From an uncultured Draconibacterium sp. (GTDB lineage Bacteria > Bacteroidota > Bacteroidia > Bacteroidales > Prolixibacteraceae), in the NCBI RefSeq assembly GCF_963677155.1, contig NZ_OY781884.1, positions 2,972,501 through 3,036,500 on the forward strand: DNA of 64,000 nucleotides, given 5' to 3'. The position numbers were made by a program, and so were the translations under genes. The notes beneath the pieces are model-generated. The model was given only the letters and a program-made list of their open reading frames with translations. It made no database searches and was not told the DNA's origin. This document shows, piece after piece, positions 22,273 through 30,626 of this stretch (position 1 is its first letter; each line of letters begins with the position of its first letter).

Positions 22273-23382
22273 CTATGTTAATGTTTCGTTCGTTTTATAT
22301 TCTACGTACAAATAATCGTAATGTATTACTGGTTTTTGCTTGTCGGATTGTTTTTCCTTTTCAATTCTTTCCGAGCCGTACGAGGCTTTGCCCATGCCAA
22401 CAAACTCGCCGTTTATGCCTGTTATTTTTATTAAATCTCCTTTTTTGAATTCGCTTTCAATTTTTTCAATTCCCACCGGTAGCAAGCTTACGGCCTTGTC
22501 TGAAAACAATGCCTTTTTTGCTCCATTGTTGATTTGTATCTGTCCCTTTGCAAAACCATCAGAATAACCGATCCACTTTTTTACTCCGCTTGATGGTTTC
22601 TTGTTCGGTACGAAAAAAGTGTGTTTTAGGTTTTTCGATTTATCTAATAAATCAACAAGAATATTTGTGCGCGTTCCGTTTGCAACATGAACACCAATCC
22701 CGTCGCTGGCCACTTTTTTCGCAATTCTGAATTTGGTGAGCATTCCGCCGCGGCCAAAATCTGATCGTTCCGACGAAATTGCATCCTGCGGGCCTTTGTC
22801 TGTTACCTGAATACGCTCAATTAGTTTGGCTCCTTCACTATCGGGGTGAGCAGTGTAAACACCATCTATATTGCTGAGGATTATCAGTGCTTCAGAATCA
22901 ACCATCGATGCAATTAATCCAGACAGTTCATCATTATCGGTAAACATTAACTCGGTTACCGAAATGGTGTCGTTCTCGTTTACAATCGGGATCACCTTGT
23001 TTTCAAGCAAAGTGGTGATACAGTTTTTCATGTTCAGGTAATGTGCACGGCTTGAAAAATTTTCCTTTGTGGTGAGCACTTGTGCGCAGGTAAGCCCCTC
23101 TTCGTGGAAAAAATCAGAATAACGCGAAATTAATTTTACCTGACCCAGTGCAGCCCATAACTGTCGTTGCGATACGGCGTCCGACTTTTTTGTTTTTTTC
23201 ATTACAGCACGGCCTGCAGCAACTGCCCCCGATGATACCAAAACCACCTCAACGCCATTTTTCTGCAAATGAGCAATTTGGTCTACCAGGTGGGCAATGC
23301 GCGCCACGTTGAGTGTTCCGTCGGCTTTGGCTAACACATTGCTGCCTACTTTTACTGTTATTTTTTTATAGCGGGTCTGCAC
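22273..23382 (-). CDS. proB: glutamate 5-kinase
   Basis: The 369-aa enzyme phosphorylates glutamate, the committed step of proline synthesis. The N-terminal amino-acid-kinase domain has KVGSNVLAKADG, VLVSSGAVAAG and the VNENDTISV substrate loop. The C-terminal 80 residues form a PUA domain (KKALFSDKAVSLLPVGI...), as in full-length ProB. Proline feedback inhibition is known for the family. The start lies 6 nt after the proC stop, indicating tight coupling. Confidence 0.95.
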   Translation of the reverse strand: MQTRYKKITVKVGSNVLAKADGTLNVARIAHLVDQIAHLQKNGVEVVLVSSGAVAAGRAVMKKTKKSDAVSQRQLWAALGQVKLISRYSDFFHEEGLTCAQVLTTKENFSSRAHYLNMKNCITTLLENKVIPIVNENDTISVTELMFTDNDELSGLIASMVDSEALIILSNIDGVYTAHPDSEGAKLIERIQVTDKGPQDAISSERSDFGRGGMLTKFRIAKKVASDGIGVHVANGTRTNILVDLLDKSKNLKHTFFVPNKKPSSGVKKWIGYSDGFAKGQIQINNGAKKALFSDKAVSLLPVGIEKIESEFKKGDLIKITGINGEFVGMGKASYGSERIEKEKQSDKQKPVIHYDYLYVEYKTNETLT

Positions 23383-23388
23383 AATTTT

Positions 23389-24186
23389 TTAGTTGTCTTT
23401 TATTTTTTTGTACGAGGCCAGAACTCCCTGAATTAATGAAGAGCTAAAGCCTTTGTGTTCCATTTCGTTTAGGCCGGTTATGGTAACACCCATCGGAGTG
23501 GTTACTTTGTCGATTTCTCTTTCGGGGTGATGTTCGGATTGCAGCAACAATTCGGTTGCACCTTTTACTGTTTGTGCGGTGATTAGCTGTGCCATTTCGG
23601 CGCTAAAACCAATTTCGATACCACCTTGCATGGCTGCACGAATATAACGTAGCGCATAAGCAATACCACACGAGGAAAGTACAGTTGCAGCTGCCATTAA
23701 TTCTTCCGGAATCTCGATGGTTTTCCCCAGCTTATCAAATAGCTCAACTACATACTCGCGGTAAGGTTCGGTGTTGCCGTTTGCCGAAATACAGGTTAAC
23801 GATTCCTGTAACGCAATAGCAGTGTTTGGCATTACCCGGAAAATAGGGACGTCGTTTCCGGCCATTTTTCCCAGATCATCGATACCAACTCCTGCAACAA
23901 TGGAAATGAAAATCTTCTCCGGCGACAAAATGGGTTTCAGGGTATTAATTACTCCCTCAATATGATAGGGTTTTACGGCAACAATGATCACGTCAGCATC
24001 TTTTGCTGCGTCGATGTTGTTGTCGAAAGCATCAATTCCCAGGTCACTCATCTTTTTGAGTGTCGCTTCTTTTCTGTCGGAAACGGAGATGTTACTTGCT
24101 TTAACTGAGCCCGATTTTAAAAGGCCAAGTGCAATGGCGCCTCCCATGTTTCCTACCCCGATTATTGCTATTTTTTTATTTTCCAT
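23389..24186 (-). CDS. proC: pyrroline-5-carboxylate reductase
   Basis: The product (about 265 aa) reduces pyrroline-5-carboxylate to proline. The N-terminal Rossmann motif is IIGVGNMGGAIA; KPYHIEGV and VMPNTAIALQES follow, and the C-terminal helical dimerisation region ends with VTTPMGVTITGLNEME. The frame opens 10 codons earlier, but MENKKIAIIGVGNMG is the expected start. With proB and proA it completes the proline pathway within an arginine operon, an order also known from Bacteroides. Confidence 0.94.
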   Translation of the reverse strand: MENKKIAIIGVGNMGGAIALGLLKSGSVKASNISVSDRKEATLKKMSDLGIDAFDNNIDAAKDADVIIVAVKPYHIEGVINTLKPILSPEKIFISIVAGVGIDDLGKMAGNDVPIFRVMPNTAIALQESLTCISANGNTEPYREYVVELFDKLGKTIEIPEELMAAATVLSSCGIAYALRYIRAAMQGGIEIGFSAEMAQLITAQTVKGATELLLQSEHHPEREIDKVTTPMGVTITGLNEMEHKGFSSSLIQGVLASYKKIKDN

Positions 24187-24224
24187 TTTGTCTAATTTAG
24201 AAAATGTCGTGTTCAAATCATTTT

Positions 24225-25361
24225 TTATTCAGCGAACGAACCAAGTACTTTTGCAAATGCTGCTAAAAAGGTGTCGGCTTGTTCGGTTGTAAGGTTGAGC
24301 GGTGGCAACAGCCTGATAATATTTTGCCCCGATACGCCGGTAAAAATACCGTAATCGAAAAGCAGTTTCTTGCGAATTTCGGCAATTGGTTTCTTGAATT
24401 CCAAGCCGATCATCAATCCTTCTCCCCTGATCTCAAACTCTGCATCAATTGTCGCCAGTTTATCCATCAGGTAATTTCCAACTTTTTCGGCATTCTCCAC
24501 CAGGTTTTCTTCTTTCATTACATCCAGAACTGCAATTGCAGCAGCACAAGCCAGGTGGTTACCACCAAATGTGGTTCCGAGCATGCCAAACCAGGGCTCA
24601 ATTTCCGGTTGAATCAGTACGCCTCCAATCGGGAATCCGTTACCCATTCCTTTGGCCATGGTAACAATGTCGGGTTTTATATCCGTATGCTGGTAGGCGA
24701 AGAATTTTCCGCTTCGTCCGTAACCCGACTGAATTTCATCCAGGATTAGAACGGCCACATATTTTTCGGTCAGTTGTTTTAGCTTGTTCAGGAATTCGGT
24801 GTTGGGTACGTAAATTCCTCCAATTCCCTGAATTCCTTCAACAATTACCGCAGCCACGTCGCCTTTTTTTAATGCTTCTTCCGTTGCGTCTATGTCGTTA
24901 AACGGTAGAATTAATGCATTGTCTGTTTCGTTAACAGGAGCTATAATTTTCGGATTATCGGTAATGGCCACAGCAGCAGAAGTACGTCCGTGGAAACCCT
25001 TTTTATAACTGATAATTTTCTTTTTACCGGTTATAAAAGAAGCCAGTTTCAGTGCATTCTCATTGGCCTCGGCACCCGAGTTACAAAGAAAAAGCTGATA
25101 ATCTTCACAGCCTGATTGTCTGCCCAATTTTTCAGCCAGCTCCTTTTGTAAAGGATTTTGTACTGAATTGGAATAAAATCCGATTTGCTGAAGTTGATTG
25201 CTTATCTTTTCAACATAAGTTGGGTGACTGTGCCCAATTGAAATTACCGCGTGCCCCCCGTAAAGATCGAGGTATTTCTTTCCGTTCTCATCCCAAACAT
25301 AGCAGCCTTCTGCCTTTACGGGAGCGATGTCGAAAAGTGGATATACGTTAAATAGTTCCAT
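24225..25361 (-). CDS. argD: N-acylornithine aminotransferase
   Basis: The 378-aa class III PLP-dependent aminotransferase converts an N-acylglutamate semialdehyde to N-acylornithine. The PLP-binding Lys is in TMAKGMGNGFPIGG, LILDEIQSGYGRSG holds the cofactor Asp, and NSGAEANENALK binds the phosphate. Whether the acyl group is acetyl or succinyl depends on the pathway type (see argF'). It sits between argC and proC in the operon. The start MELFNVYPLFDI is the usual family N-terminus. Confidence 0.93.
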   Translation of the reverse strand: MELFNVYPLFDIAPVKAEGCYVWDENGKKYLDLYGGHAVISIGHSHPTYVEKISNQLQQIGFYSNSVQNPLQKELAEKLGRQSGCEDYQLFLCNSGAEANENALKLASFITGKKKIISYKKGFHGRTSAAVAITDNPKIIAPVNETDNALILPFNDIDATEEALKKGDVAAVIVEGIQGIGGIYVPNTEFLNKLKQLTEKYVAVLILDEIQSGYGRSGKFFAYQHTDIKPDIVTMAKGMGNGFPIGGVLIQPEIEPWFGMLGTTFGGNHLACAAAIAVLDVMKEENLVENAEKVGNYLMDKLATIDAEFEIRGEGLMIGLEFKKPIAEIRKKLLFDYGIFTGVSGQNIIRLLPPLNLTTEQADTFLAAFAKVLGSFAE

Positions 25362-25457
25362 TCTTTATTGATTGTAACGTTGATGACTCTGGTTTAGAAG
25401 ATGAGCACTGATTTTTTTCAGCGAGAATCTGCAAAATCCGTGTTATCCGCGTTCGTT

Positions 25458-26426
25458 TTAAAATGCTACCGGTTTTAAATTCAGTCCGGTTTTCTCATCC
25501 AGGCCAAACATCAGGTTCATATTCTGAACTGCCTGTCCGGATGCGCCTTTTATTAAATTGTCGGTTAAGCTGATTATTACCAGTTTGTTACCGTGTTTTT
25601 CCAAGTATATTACGCCTTTGTTGGTATTTACTACCTGTTTTACGCCCGGGTTTTTGTCGGTTACAAAAATAAAGGGGTGATCGGCGTAGTAATCCTTGTA
25701 AATCTCGTTGGCTTCTTCAAGTGAGCCATCAAATTTTGTATAACAAGCTACAAATATACCCCGCGTATGGTTTCCGCGAATGGGTACAAAATTGAAATCC
25801 TTTTCAAATTCCGGCTGTAATTGCGTAAGGCTTTGGATGATCTCTCCTTCGTGCTGATGCTCAAAAATTTTGTACGCCGAAACATTGCTGCTTCTCCAGC
25901 TAAAATGCGATGTTGCTGTTGGTTTTTGCCCCGCTCCGGTTGATCCGGTTATTGCCTGAACATGAATTTCATCCTGCAACAAATCGTTGGCTGCCAATGG
26001 CAACAGTGCCAGCTGAATTCCGGTTGCAAAACAACCCGGGTTGGCAATCCGTTCTGATGACTCAATTTCTTCGCGGTTTAATTCAGGTAAGCCGTAAACA
26101 AAGTCGTTGCCGTCTCTTTTCAATCTAAAGTCGTGGCTTAAGTCGATAATTTTCAAATATTGTGGGAAAGTATTTTTCTTCACAAATTCAACCGACTTGC
26201 CGTGCCCCATACAAAGGAAAATAACATCCACTTCGTCAAAAGGCATTTGGTCGGTAAATTTGATATCGGTTTCACCCAGCAAATCAATGTGAACATCCGA
26301 AATCAAATTGCCCGCATTGCTGGTGCTTTGTACAAAACCAATTTCTGCTTGCGGATGATTTAATAAAATTCTCAACAGCTCTCCGGCGGTGTATCCGGCT
26401 CCTCCTATAATTCCAACTTTAATCAT
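25458..26426 (-). CDS. argC: N-acyl-gamma-glutamyl-phosphate reductase
   Basis: The 322-aa enzyme reduces N-acylglutamyl phosphate to the semialdehyde. The N-terminal NADP motif is GGAGYTAGELLRIL, and the catalytic Cys lies in ANPGCFATGIQL. HNHTRGI-type C-terminal residues (RGNHTRGIFVACY) are present. The start codon lies one base after the argG stop, so translation is probably coupled. The gap to argD (96 nt) holds only A/T-rich filler resembling dispersed intergenic repeats. Confidence 0.94.
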   Translation of the reverse strand: MIKVGIIGGAGYTAGELLRILLNHPQAEIGFVQSTSNAGNLISDVHIDLLGETDIKFTDQMPFDEVDVIFLCMGHGKSVEFVKKNTFPQYLKIIDLSHDFRLKRDGNDFVYGLPELNREEIESSERIANPGCFATGIQLALLPLAANDLLQDEIHVQAITGSTGAGQKPTATSHFSWRSSNVSAYKIFEHQHEGEIIQSLTQLQPEFEKDFNFVPIRGNHTRGIFVACYTKFDGSLEEANEIYKDYYADHPFIFVTDKNPGVKQVVNTNKGVIYLEKHGNKLVIISLTDNLIKGASGQAVQNMNLMFGLDEKTGLNLKPVAF

Positions 26427-26427
26427 C

Positions 26428-27621
26428 CTATAAATTTCCGTTTACTTTATTGTAGATTTTTAGTGAGTTCGATAAGATTTTGGTAAAACCTTTTACATCG
26501 TCGGCTGTCCATTCTTCAACGGTTTCGCCATACTCGCCAAATCCTGAGTTCATTAAGTCGTGCTCTGATTCAATTCCTACCAACTCGAAATTGTAAGGTC
26601 TCAGTTTTACAATCACTTTTCCGGTTACGTTTTCCTGAGTTGATTCCAGGAAATCTTCGATGTTACGCATAACCGGCTCCTGGTACATGGCTTCGTGCAA
26701 AAACATTCCATACCAGTTGCCCAACTGTTCTTTCCAGTACGATTGCCATTTGGTAAGCGTATGTTTTTCCAGCAGGTGGTGTGCTTTTATGGTAATCAGC
26801 GGTGCGGCAGCCTCAAAGCCAACGCGGCCTTTAATTCCAATAATAGTATCGCCAACATGGGTGTCGCGGCCAATGGCATATTTCGATGCAACATCTTCCA
26901 GCGCACGAATCACATCGGGGCCGTTTTCGTAAAATTCACCGTCCAGCGAAACCAGTTCCCCTTTTTCAAAACCAAGCTCAATGGTTTTTGTTTCGGTGGC
27001 TTCCAGTTGACTTGGATAGGCCTCTTCAGGAAGATTTTTGTTGGTGGTTAACGTTTCTTTTCCGCCAACGCTAGTTCCCCAAAGTCCCTGGTTAATGGAA
27101 TATTCCATTTTTGTGAAATCGGCTTCGAAACCATATTTTTTCAGGTAATCAATTTCGTACTGACGCGTAAGTAACATATCGCGCGTTGGCGTGATGATCT
27201 CAATCTCGGGCGCTAATACCTGGAAAGTAAGGTCGAAACGGATTTGATCGTTTCCAGCACCGGTACTACCATGAGCAATGTATTTTGCCCCAATTTCTTT
27301 GGCGTACTCAATAATAGCAATGGCCTGAAATGCTCTTTCGGAGCTTACCGAAATAGGGTAGGTGTTATTACGCAACACATTCCCAAAAACCATGTAACGA
27401 ATACATTTTTCGTAATACTCGTTGGTTACGTCGAGGGTAATATGTTCAACCGCACCCAGTGCCAGTGCACGTTCTTCAATGGCTTTTAACTCTTCGTCAT
27501 TGAATCCGCCTGTGTTGGCAATCGCTGTATAAACATCATAACCTTTTTCTTCTTTCAGGTATTTTACACAAAACGATGTGTCTAAACCTCCGCTAAATGC
27601 CAGTACCAATTTTTTACTCAT
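26428..27621 (-). CDS. argG: argininosuccinate synthase
   Basis: The 397-aa enzyme condenses citrulline with aspartate using ATP. The ATP-pyrophosphatase P-loop is AFSGGLDTSFCV at the N-terminus, GSTGAGNDQIRFD binds citrulline/aspartate, and SINQGLWG and NGPDVIRAL are typical. It is the third gene of the operon after argR and the GNAT gene. Its partner argH is encoded separately at 6.5-7.9 kb. Confidence 0.95.
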   Translation of the reverse strand: MSKKLVLAFSGGLDTSFCVKYLKEEKGYDVYTAIANTGGFNDEELKAIEERALALGAVEHITLDVTNEYYEKCIRYMVFGNVLRNNTYPISVSSERAFQAIAIIEYAKEIGAKYIAHGSTGAGNDQIRFDLTFQVLAPEIEIITPTRDMLLTRQYEIDYLKKYGFEADFTKMEYSINQGLWGTSVGGKETLTTNKNLPEEAYPSQLEATETKTIELGFEKGELVSLDGEFYENGPDVIRALEDVASKYAIGRDTHVGDTIIGIKGRVGFEAAAPLITIKAHHLLEKHTLTKWQSYWKEQLGNWYGMFLHEAMYQEPVMRNIEDFLESTQENVTGKVIVKLRPYNFELVGIESEHDLMNSGFGEYGETVEEWTADDVKGFTKILSNSLKIYNKVNGNL

Positions 27622-27702
27622 GTCTCAATATCTTTAAAAGAGTGACGGCGTTTGTTATTCAACTTAAGTCTGTAGCTGTCCGCCGAATAGCGAGCCGTCG
27701 CT

Positions 27703-28362
27703 CTACTTTTTATTATCTGTTATTTTATTTTTCTTTTTTGCAACTCCCACAAAACGTTTTGGAAGAAGATCGAGCAGGCTGCGTTTCCGAATCCCGTTTC
27801 CGTTGGCGTAGGTTGGTTTTTCCCATGCCGGATCGTACAACATTCCGGTGCACAGGCATTTTGTTCGGCCGGTACGCTCCAAAATATCGTGGTTTATACA
27901 GCCCTGGCAGCCTTTCCAGAATTGGTCATCTAAAGTCAATTCCGAAAATGTAACCGGCCGATACCCCAGTTCGTGGTTAATTTTCATAACCGCCAACCCG
28001 GTTGTTAAACCAAATATTTTTGAGTTTGGATATTTTTTACGCGAAAGCTCAAATGCTTTTTTCTTAATGGCCTTAGCAAGTCCAAGCCCCCTATATCCTT
28101 CAGCAACAATTAAACCCGAGTTGGCAACAAAACCTTTTTCCTGCCAGGTTTCTATGTAGCAAAAGCCTGCAAAGTTTTCTTCATCCAGGGCTATAATTGC
28201 TTTTCCCTCCTTCATTTTTGAAGAAAGGTATTCATAAGTCCGACGAGCAATACCTGTTCCTCTTTGTTGCGATGCACTGTCGATAGCGTCGTTAATGGCA
28301 TCGATAAATTTCAGGTGTTTTTCGCTGGCTATAGTTACTTCTATGTCTTTTAATCGCTTCAT
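27703..28362 (-). CDS. GNAT acyltransferase, candidate N-acylglutamate synthase
   Basis: The 219-aa protein has a GNAT fold. The acyl-CoA loop is YRGLGLAKAIKKKAF near residue 92, preceded by SGLIVAEG. A Cys-rich segment (GCQGC near 151, KCLC near 169) could bind a metal or be structural. It sits between argR and argG, where arginine operons of Bacteroides carry a GNAT gene reported to start the pathway by acylating glutamate. No classical argA or argJ is in the window, so that role fits, but it rests on context. The start is 10 nt after the argR stop. Confidence 0.8.
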   Translation of the reverse strand: MKRLKDIEVTIASEKHLKFIDAINDAIDSASQQRGTGIARRTYEYLSSKMKEGKAIIALDEENFAGFCYIETWQEKGFVANSGLIVAEGYRGLGLAKAIKKKAFELSRKKYPNSKIFGLTTGLAVMKINHELGYRPVTFSELTLDDQFWKGCQGCINHDILERTGRTKCLCTGMLYDPAWEKPTYANGNGIRKRSLLDLLPKRFVGVAKKKNKITDNKK

Positions 28363-28371
28363 CTTTTCGAA

Positions 28372-28857
28372 CTACAATTTGTCGTTTAGCTTCGGCAGAA
28401 TTTTTATTAATGCCTCAGTCAAATCATTTTTCGATATTCCTTCTCTTTGTATTATTAATATCGTATCGTCTCCGGCAACGGTTCCTAAAATTTCCCACGG
28501 ACTAGCCGAATCAATTACGGCTGCAATGCTGTTGGCGTAACCGGGAATCGTACGTATAACGGCCAGATTGCCCGAAAACTGTATGTCCTTAAATCCGTCG
28601 GCAAGGTAATTTATGCGGTTAACATGTTCTGAATTTTGTCTTTCAGATTGTCCGTTTTCAGGAATCGTATAAACATATCCTTTGGCCGGATGTGGCACTT
28701 TGGCTACCTGCAATACTTTTAAATCGCGCGATAGTGTAGCTTGTGTCAGTTCGTATCCGCGGCGTTTTAGTTCAACCAATAATTCATCCTGGCTGTGTAC
28801 ACTACCTCTCTGTATTATTTTTCGGATTTCTCGTTGTCGTTGTGCTTTATTCTTCAT
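28372..28857 (-). CDS. argR: arginine repressor
   Basis: The product (about 161 aa) is the ArgR/AhrC regulator. The N-terminal winged helix includes RGYELTQATLSRDLKVLQV, and the C-terminal arginine-binding oligomerisation domain has GTVAGDDTILIIQR. The start MKNKAQRQREI (28857) is preferred: longer starts at 28872 and 28893 would overlap the ARG-box-like operator and the predicted transcription start. First gene of the arginine/proline operon, probably autoregulated. Confidence 0.95.
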   Translation of the reverse strand: MKNKAQRQREIRKIIQRGSVHSQDELLVELKRRGYELTQATLSRDLKVLQVAKVPHPAKGYVYTIPENGQSERQNSEHVNRINYLADGFKDIQFSGNLAVIRTIPGYANSIAAVIDSASPWEILGTVAGDDTILIIQREGISKNDLTEALIKILPKLNDKL

Positions 28858-28892
28858 TGAATAAATATTCATTTGTAATGCAAAAATATACA
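28858..28892 (-). promoter_or_regulatory. tandem ARG-box-like operator over the argR promoter
   Basis: Box 1, TGAATAAATATTCA (28858-28871), matches every defined position of the enterobacterial half-operator core TnAATwwwwATTnA and lies just before the argR start codon. Box 2, TGCAAAAATATACA (28879-28892), is a weaker match. Their centres are 21 bp apart, the spacing of paired ARG boxes in Escherichia coli. Box 2 contains the predicted -7 element. Confidence 0.7.
28881..28888 (-). promoter_or_regulatory. predicted argR operon -7 box
   Basis: TATTTTTG on the minus strand matches TAnnTTTG. It is buried in ARG-like box 2, so ArgR binding would block transcription. The -33 element is weak. Confidence 0.5.
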
Positions 28893-28931
28893 TTTTTATA
28901 AAAAAGCAGGTAAGAATTTCAGAATATTTTC

Positions 28932-28939
28932 TATTTTTG
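28932..28939 (+). promoter_or_regulatory. predicted carA promoter -7 box
   Basis: TATTTTTG on the plus strand matches TAnnTTTG and points toward carA, giving a leader of about 130 nt. The promoter is divergent from argR, 40 bp from ARG-like box 2. Confidence 0.45.
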
Positions 28940-29020
28940 CATCGGAAAATGATTTTAATATCATGTTCTTAACATTATGGCTGAGAAAGTGTATTTGAAA
29001 ATAAGTATAAAGAATAACTG

Positions 29021-29060
29021 AAATGCGTTTGAACTATTTTAGGGCAAGCGCATTTTTTTT
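29021..29060 (+). terminator. terminator-like hairpin in the carA leader
   Basis: AAATGCGTTTG (29021-29031) pairs with CAAGCGCATTT (29045-29055) over 11 positions including one wobble pair and runs into eight T in total. It ends 17 nt before the carA start. This is the form of an attenuator; no leader peptide rich in Arg or a clear anti-terminator was identified. Confidence 0.65.
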
Positions 29061-29077
29061 AATTATTAAATCGGAAT

Positions 29078-30157
29078 ATGTACAAAGTAAAACAGGCAAA
29101 ATTAACGCTTGAAGACGGGACGGTTTTTATGGGAAAATCCTTCGGAAGCGAAAAGTCGGTGGCCGGAGAGGTCGTTTTTTATACAGCAATGACGGGGTAT
29201 CCGGAGAGTTTGACTGACCCGTCTTACACCGGACAAATCCTGGTGTCGACCTACCCAATGATTGGAAACTATGGCGTTCCTTTTAACAAAAAAGAGAACG
29301 GTATTCACAAGTATTACGAATCGCACAAATTGCACATTTCCGGTCTTATAATCTCAGATTATTCATTTGAATTTAGCCACTGGAATGCAGAAAAAAGTTT
29401 GAGCGACTGGCTAAAAGAATACGAGGTGCCGGGCTTGTTTGATATTGACACGAGAGCCTTAACAAAAATTTTACGTGAGAAAGGTTCGATGTTGGGTAAG
29501 ATTGAATTTGAGGAGGAAATTGATTTTTACGATCCGAATAAAGAAAACCTTGTGGCTGTTGCAAGTTGTACCGAACGCGAGGTTTACGGGGATGGAGAAC
29601 ACAAAGTTGTACTGGTTGACTGCGGCGTGAAAAACAATATTATTCGTTGTTTACTTAAGCGGGGAGCAACTGTTATTCGTGTACCTTGGGATTACGATTA
29701 TACAAAAGAAGACTTTGACGGATTGTTTATTTCTAACGGACCAGGCGATCCGGCCAATTGCGATGCAACCGTTGAATATATTAAAAACGTAATCGGGGTT
29801 GAAAAGCCAATTATGGGAATTTGCCTGGGCAACCAACTGCTGGCACGTGCTGCCGGTGCCGAAACCTATAAATTGAAATTTGGGCACCGAAGCCACAACC
29901 AACCTGTGTTGTTAGAAGGAACAAACAAATGTTACATCACTTCGCAAAACCATGGGTTTGCGGTAGCAACCGAAACATTATCTGACGAATGGGAACCATT
30001 GTTTACCAATGTAAATGATGGAACTAACGAAGGAATCAGGCATAAAACAAAGCCCTTCTTCTCAACGCAGTTTCATCCGGAAGCATCAAGTGGTCCGGTA
30101 GATACTGAGTTTTTATTTGATGAATTCATTAAAAATATCGAAGAGAGCAAAAAATAA
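29078..30157 (+). CDS. carA: carbamoyl-phosphate synthase small subunit
   Basis: The 359-aa glutaminase subunit supplies ammonia to CarB for carbamoyl phosphate, shared by arginine and pyrimidine synthesis. The N-terminal CarA domain has FYTAMTGYPESLTDPSY. The class I amidotransferase triad is visible: Cys in GICLGNQLLA, and His and Glu in QFHPEASSG. Length is slightly short of the usual 370-390. It is divergent from argR, with carB 470 bp downstream on the same strand and one small ORF in between. Confidence 0.95.
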   Translation: MYKVKQAKLTLEDGTVFMGKSFGSEKSVAGEVVFYTAMTGYPESLTDPSYTGQILVSTYPMIGNYGVPFNKKENGIHKYYESHKLHISGLIISDYSFEFSHWNAEKSLSDWLKEYEVPGLFDIDTRALTKILREKGSMLGKIEFEEEIDFYDPNKENLVAVASCTEREVYGDGEHKVVLVDCGVKNNIIRCLLKRGATVIRVPWDYDYTKEDFDGLFISNGPGDPANCDATVEYIKNVIGVEKPIMGICLGNQLLARAAGAETYKLKFGHRSHNQPVLLEGTNKCYITSQNHGFAVATETLSDEWEPLFTNVNDGTNEGIRHKTKPFFSTQFHPEASSGPVDTEFLFDEFIKNIEESKK

Positions 30158-30200
30158 AATTGAACCGCAGAATGACGATTAACGATTTATGATTGCAGAT

Positions 30201-30563
30201 ATGAACAAGTATGATTTGGAAGATAGATTAATTAGATTCGCGGCCAATATTATCAGGCTTGCAGAATTGCTTCCGAAAACTCCAATCGGCAATCATATGA
30301 AAGGTCAAATCGTTAGATCTGGAACTTCGCCTGCACTCAACTATGGAGAAGCACAAGGTGCTGAAAGTAAAAACGACTTTATCCATAAAATGAGTGTTTG
30401 TTTAAAAGAATTAAGAGAAACTTTTGTTGCTATTAAAATTATAAAACAATCAGGTCTTGTTAAAAATCTGAATATGCTTGAAGATTGTTATGTCGAGAAT
30501 GACGAACTGATATCGATCTTCGTGAAAAGTATTGAAACTGTCAAAAAGAATAATAAAAAGTAA
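30201..30563 (+). CDS. four-helix-bundle (23S rRNA intervening-sequence type) protein
   Basis: The product (about 120 aa) matches the small four-helix-bundle family originally described from ORFs in 23S rRNA intervening sequences: LEDRLIRFAANIIRL, IGNHMKGQIVRSGTSPALNYGEA and an LKELRETFVAIKII helix. Its function is unknown. It sits between carA and carB, whose order is normally tight, and both flanks are A/T-rich with ACGATTAACGATTT-like filler, so it looks like an inserted unit. A start four codons upstream (30189) is also possible. It ends 63 nt before carB. Confidence 0.85.
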   Translation: MNKYDLEDRLIRFAANIIRLAELLPKTPIGNHMKGQIVRSGTSPALNYGEAQGAESKNDFIHKMSVCLKELRETFVAIKIIKQSGLVKNLNMLEDCYVENDELISIFVKSIETVKKNNKK

Positions 30564-30626
30564 CAATAGAATGGTAAATCTAAAATCTTAATTCGTTAAT
30601 CATTATTCGAAATTCAAAAAAATATC

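Noticed and set aside
25362-25457. Possible regulatory RNA between argC and argD
   Set aside because: The sequence (GATTTTTTTCAGCGAGAATC and similar) looks like dispersed intergenic filler; no stable stem was found.
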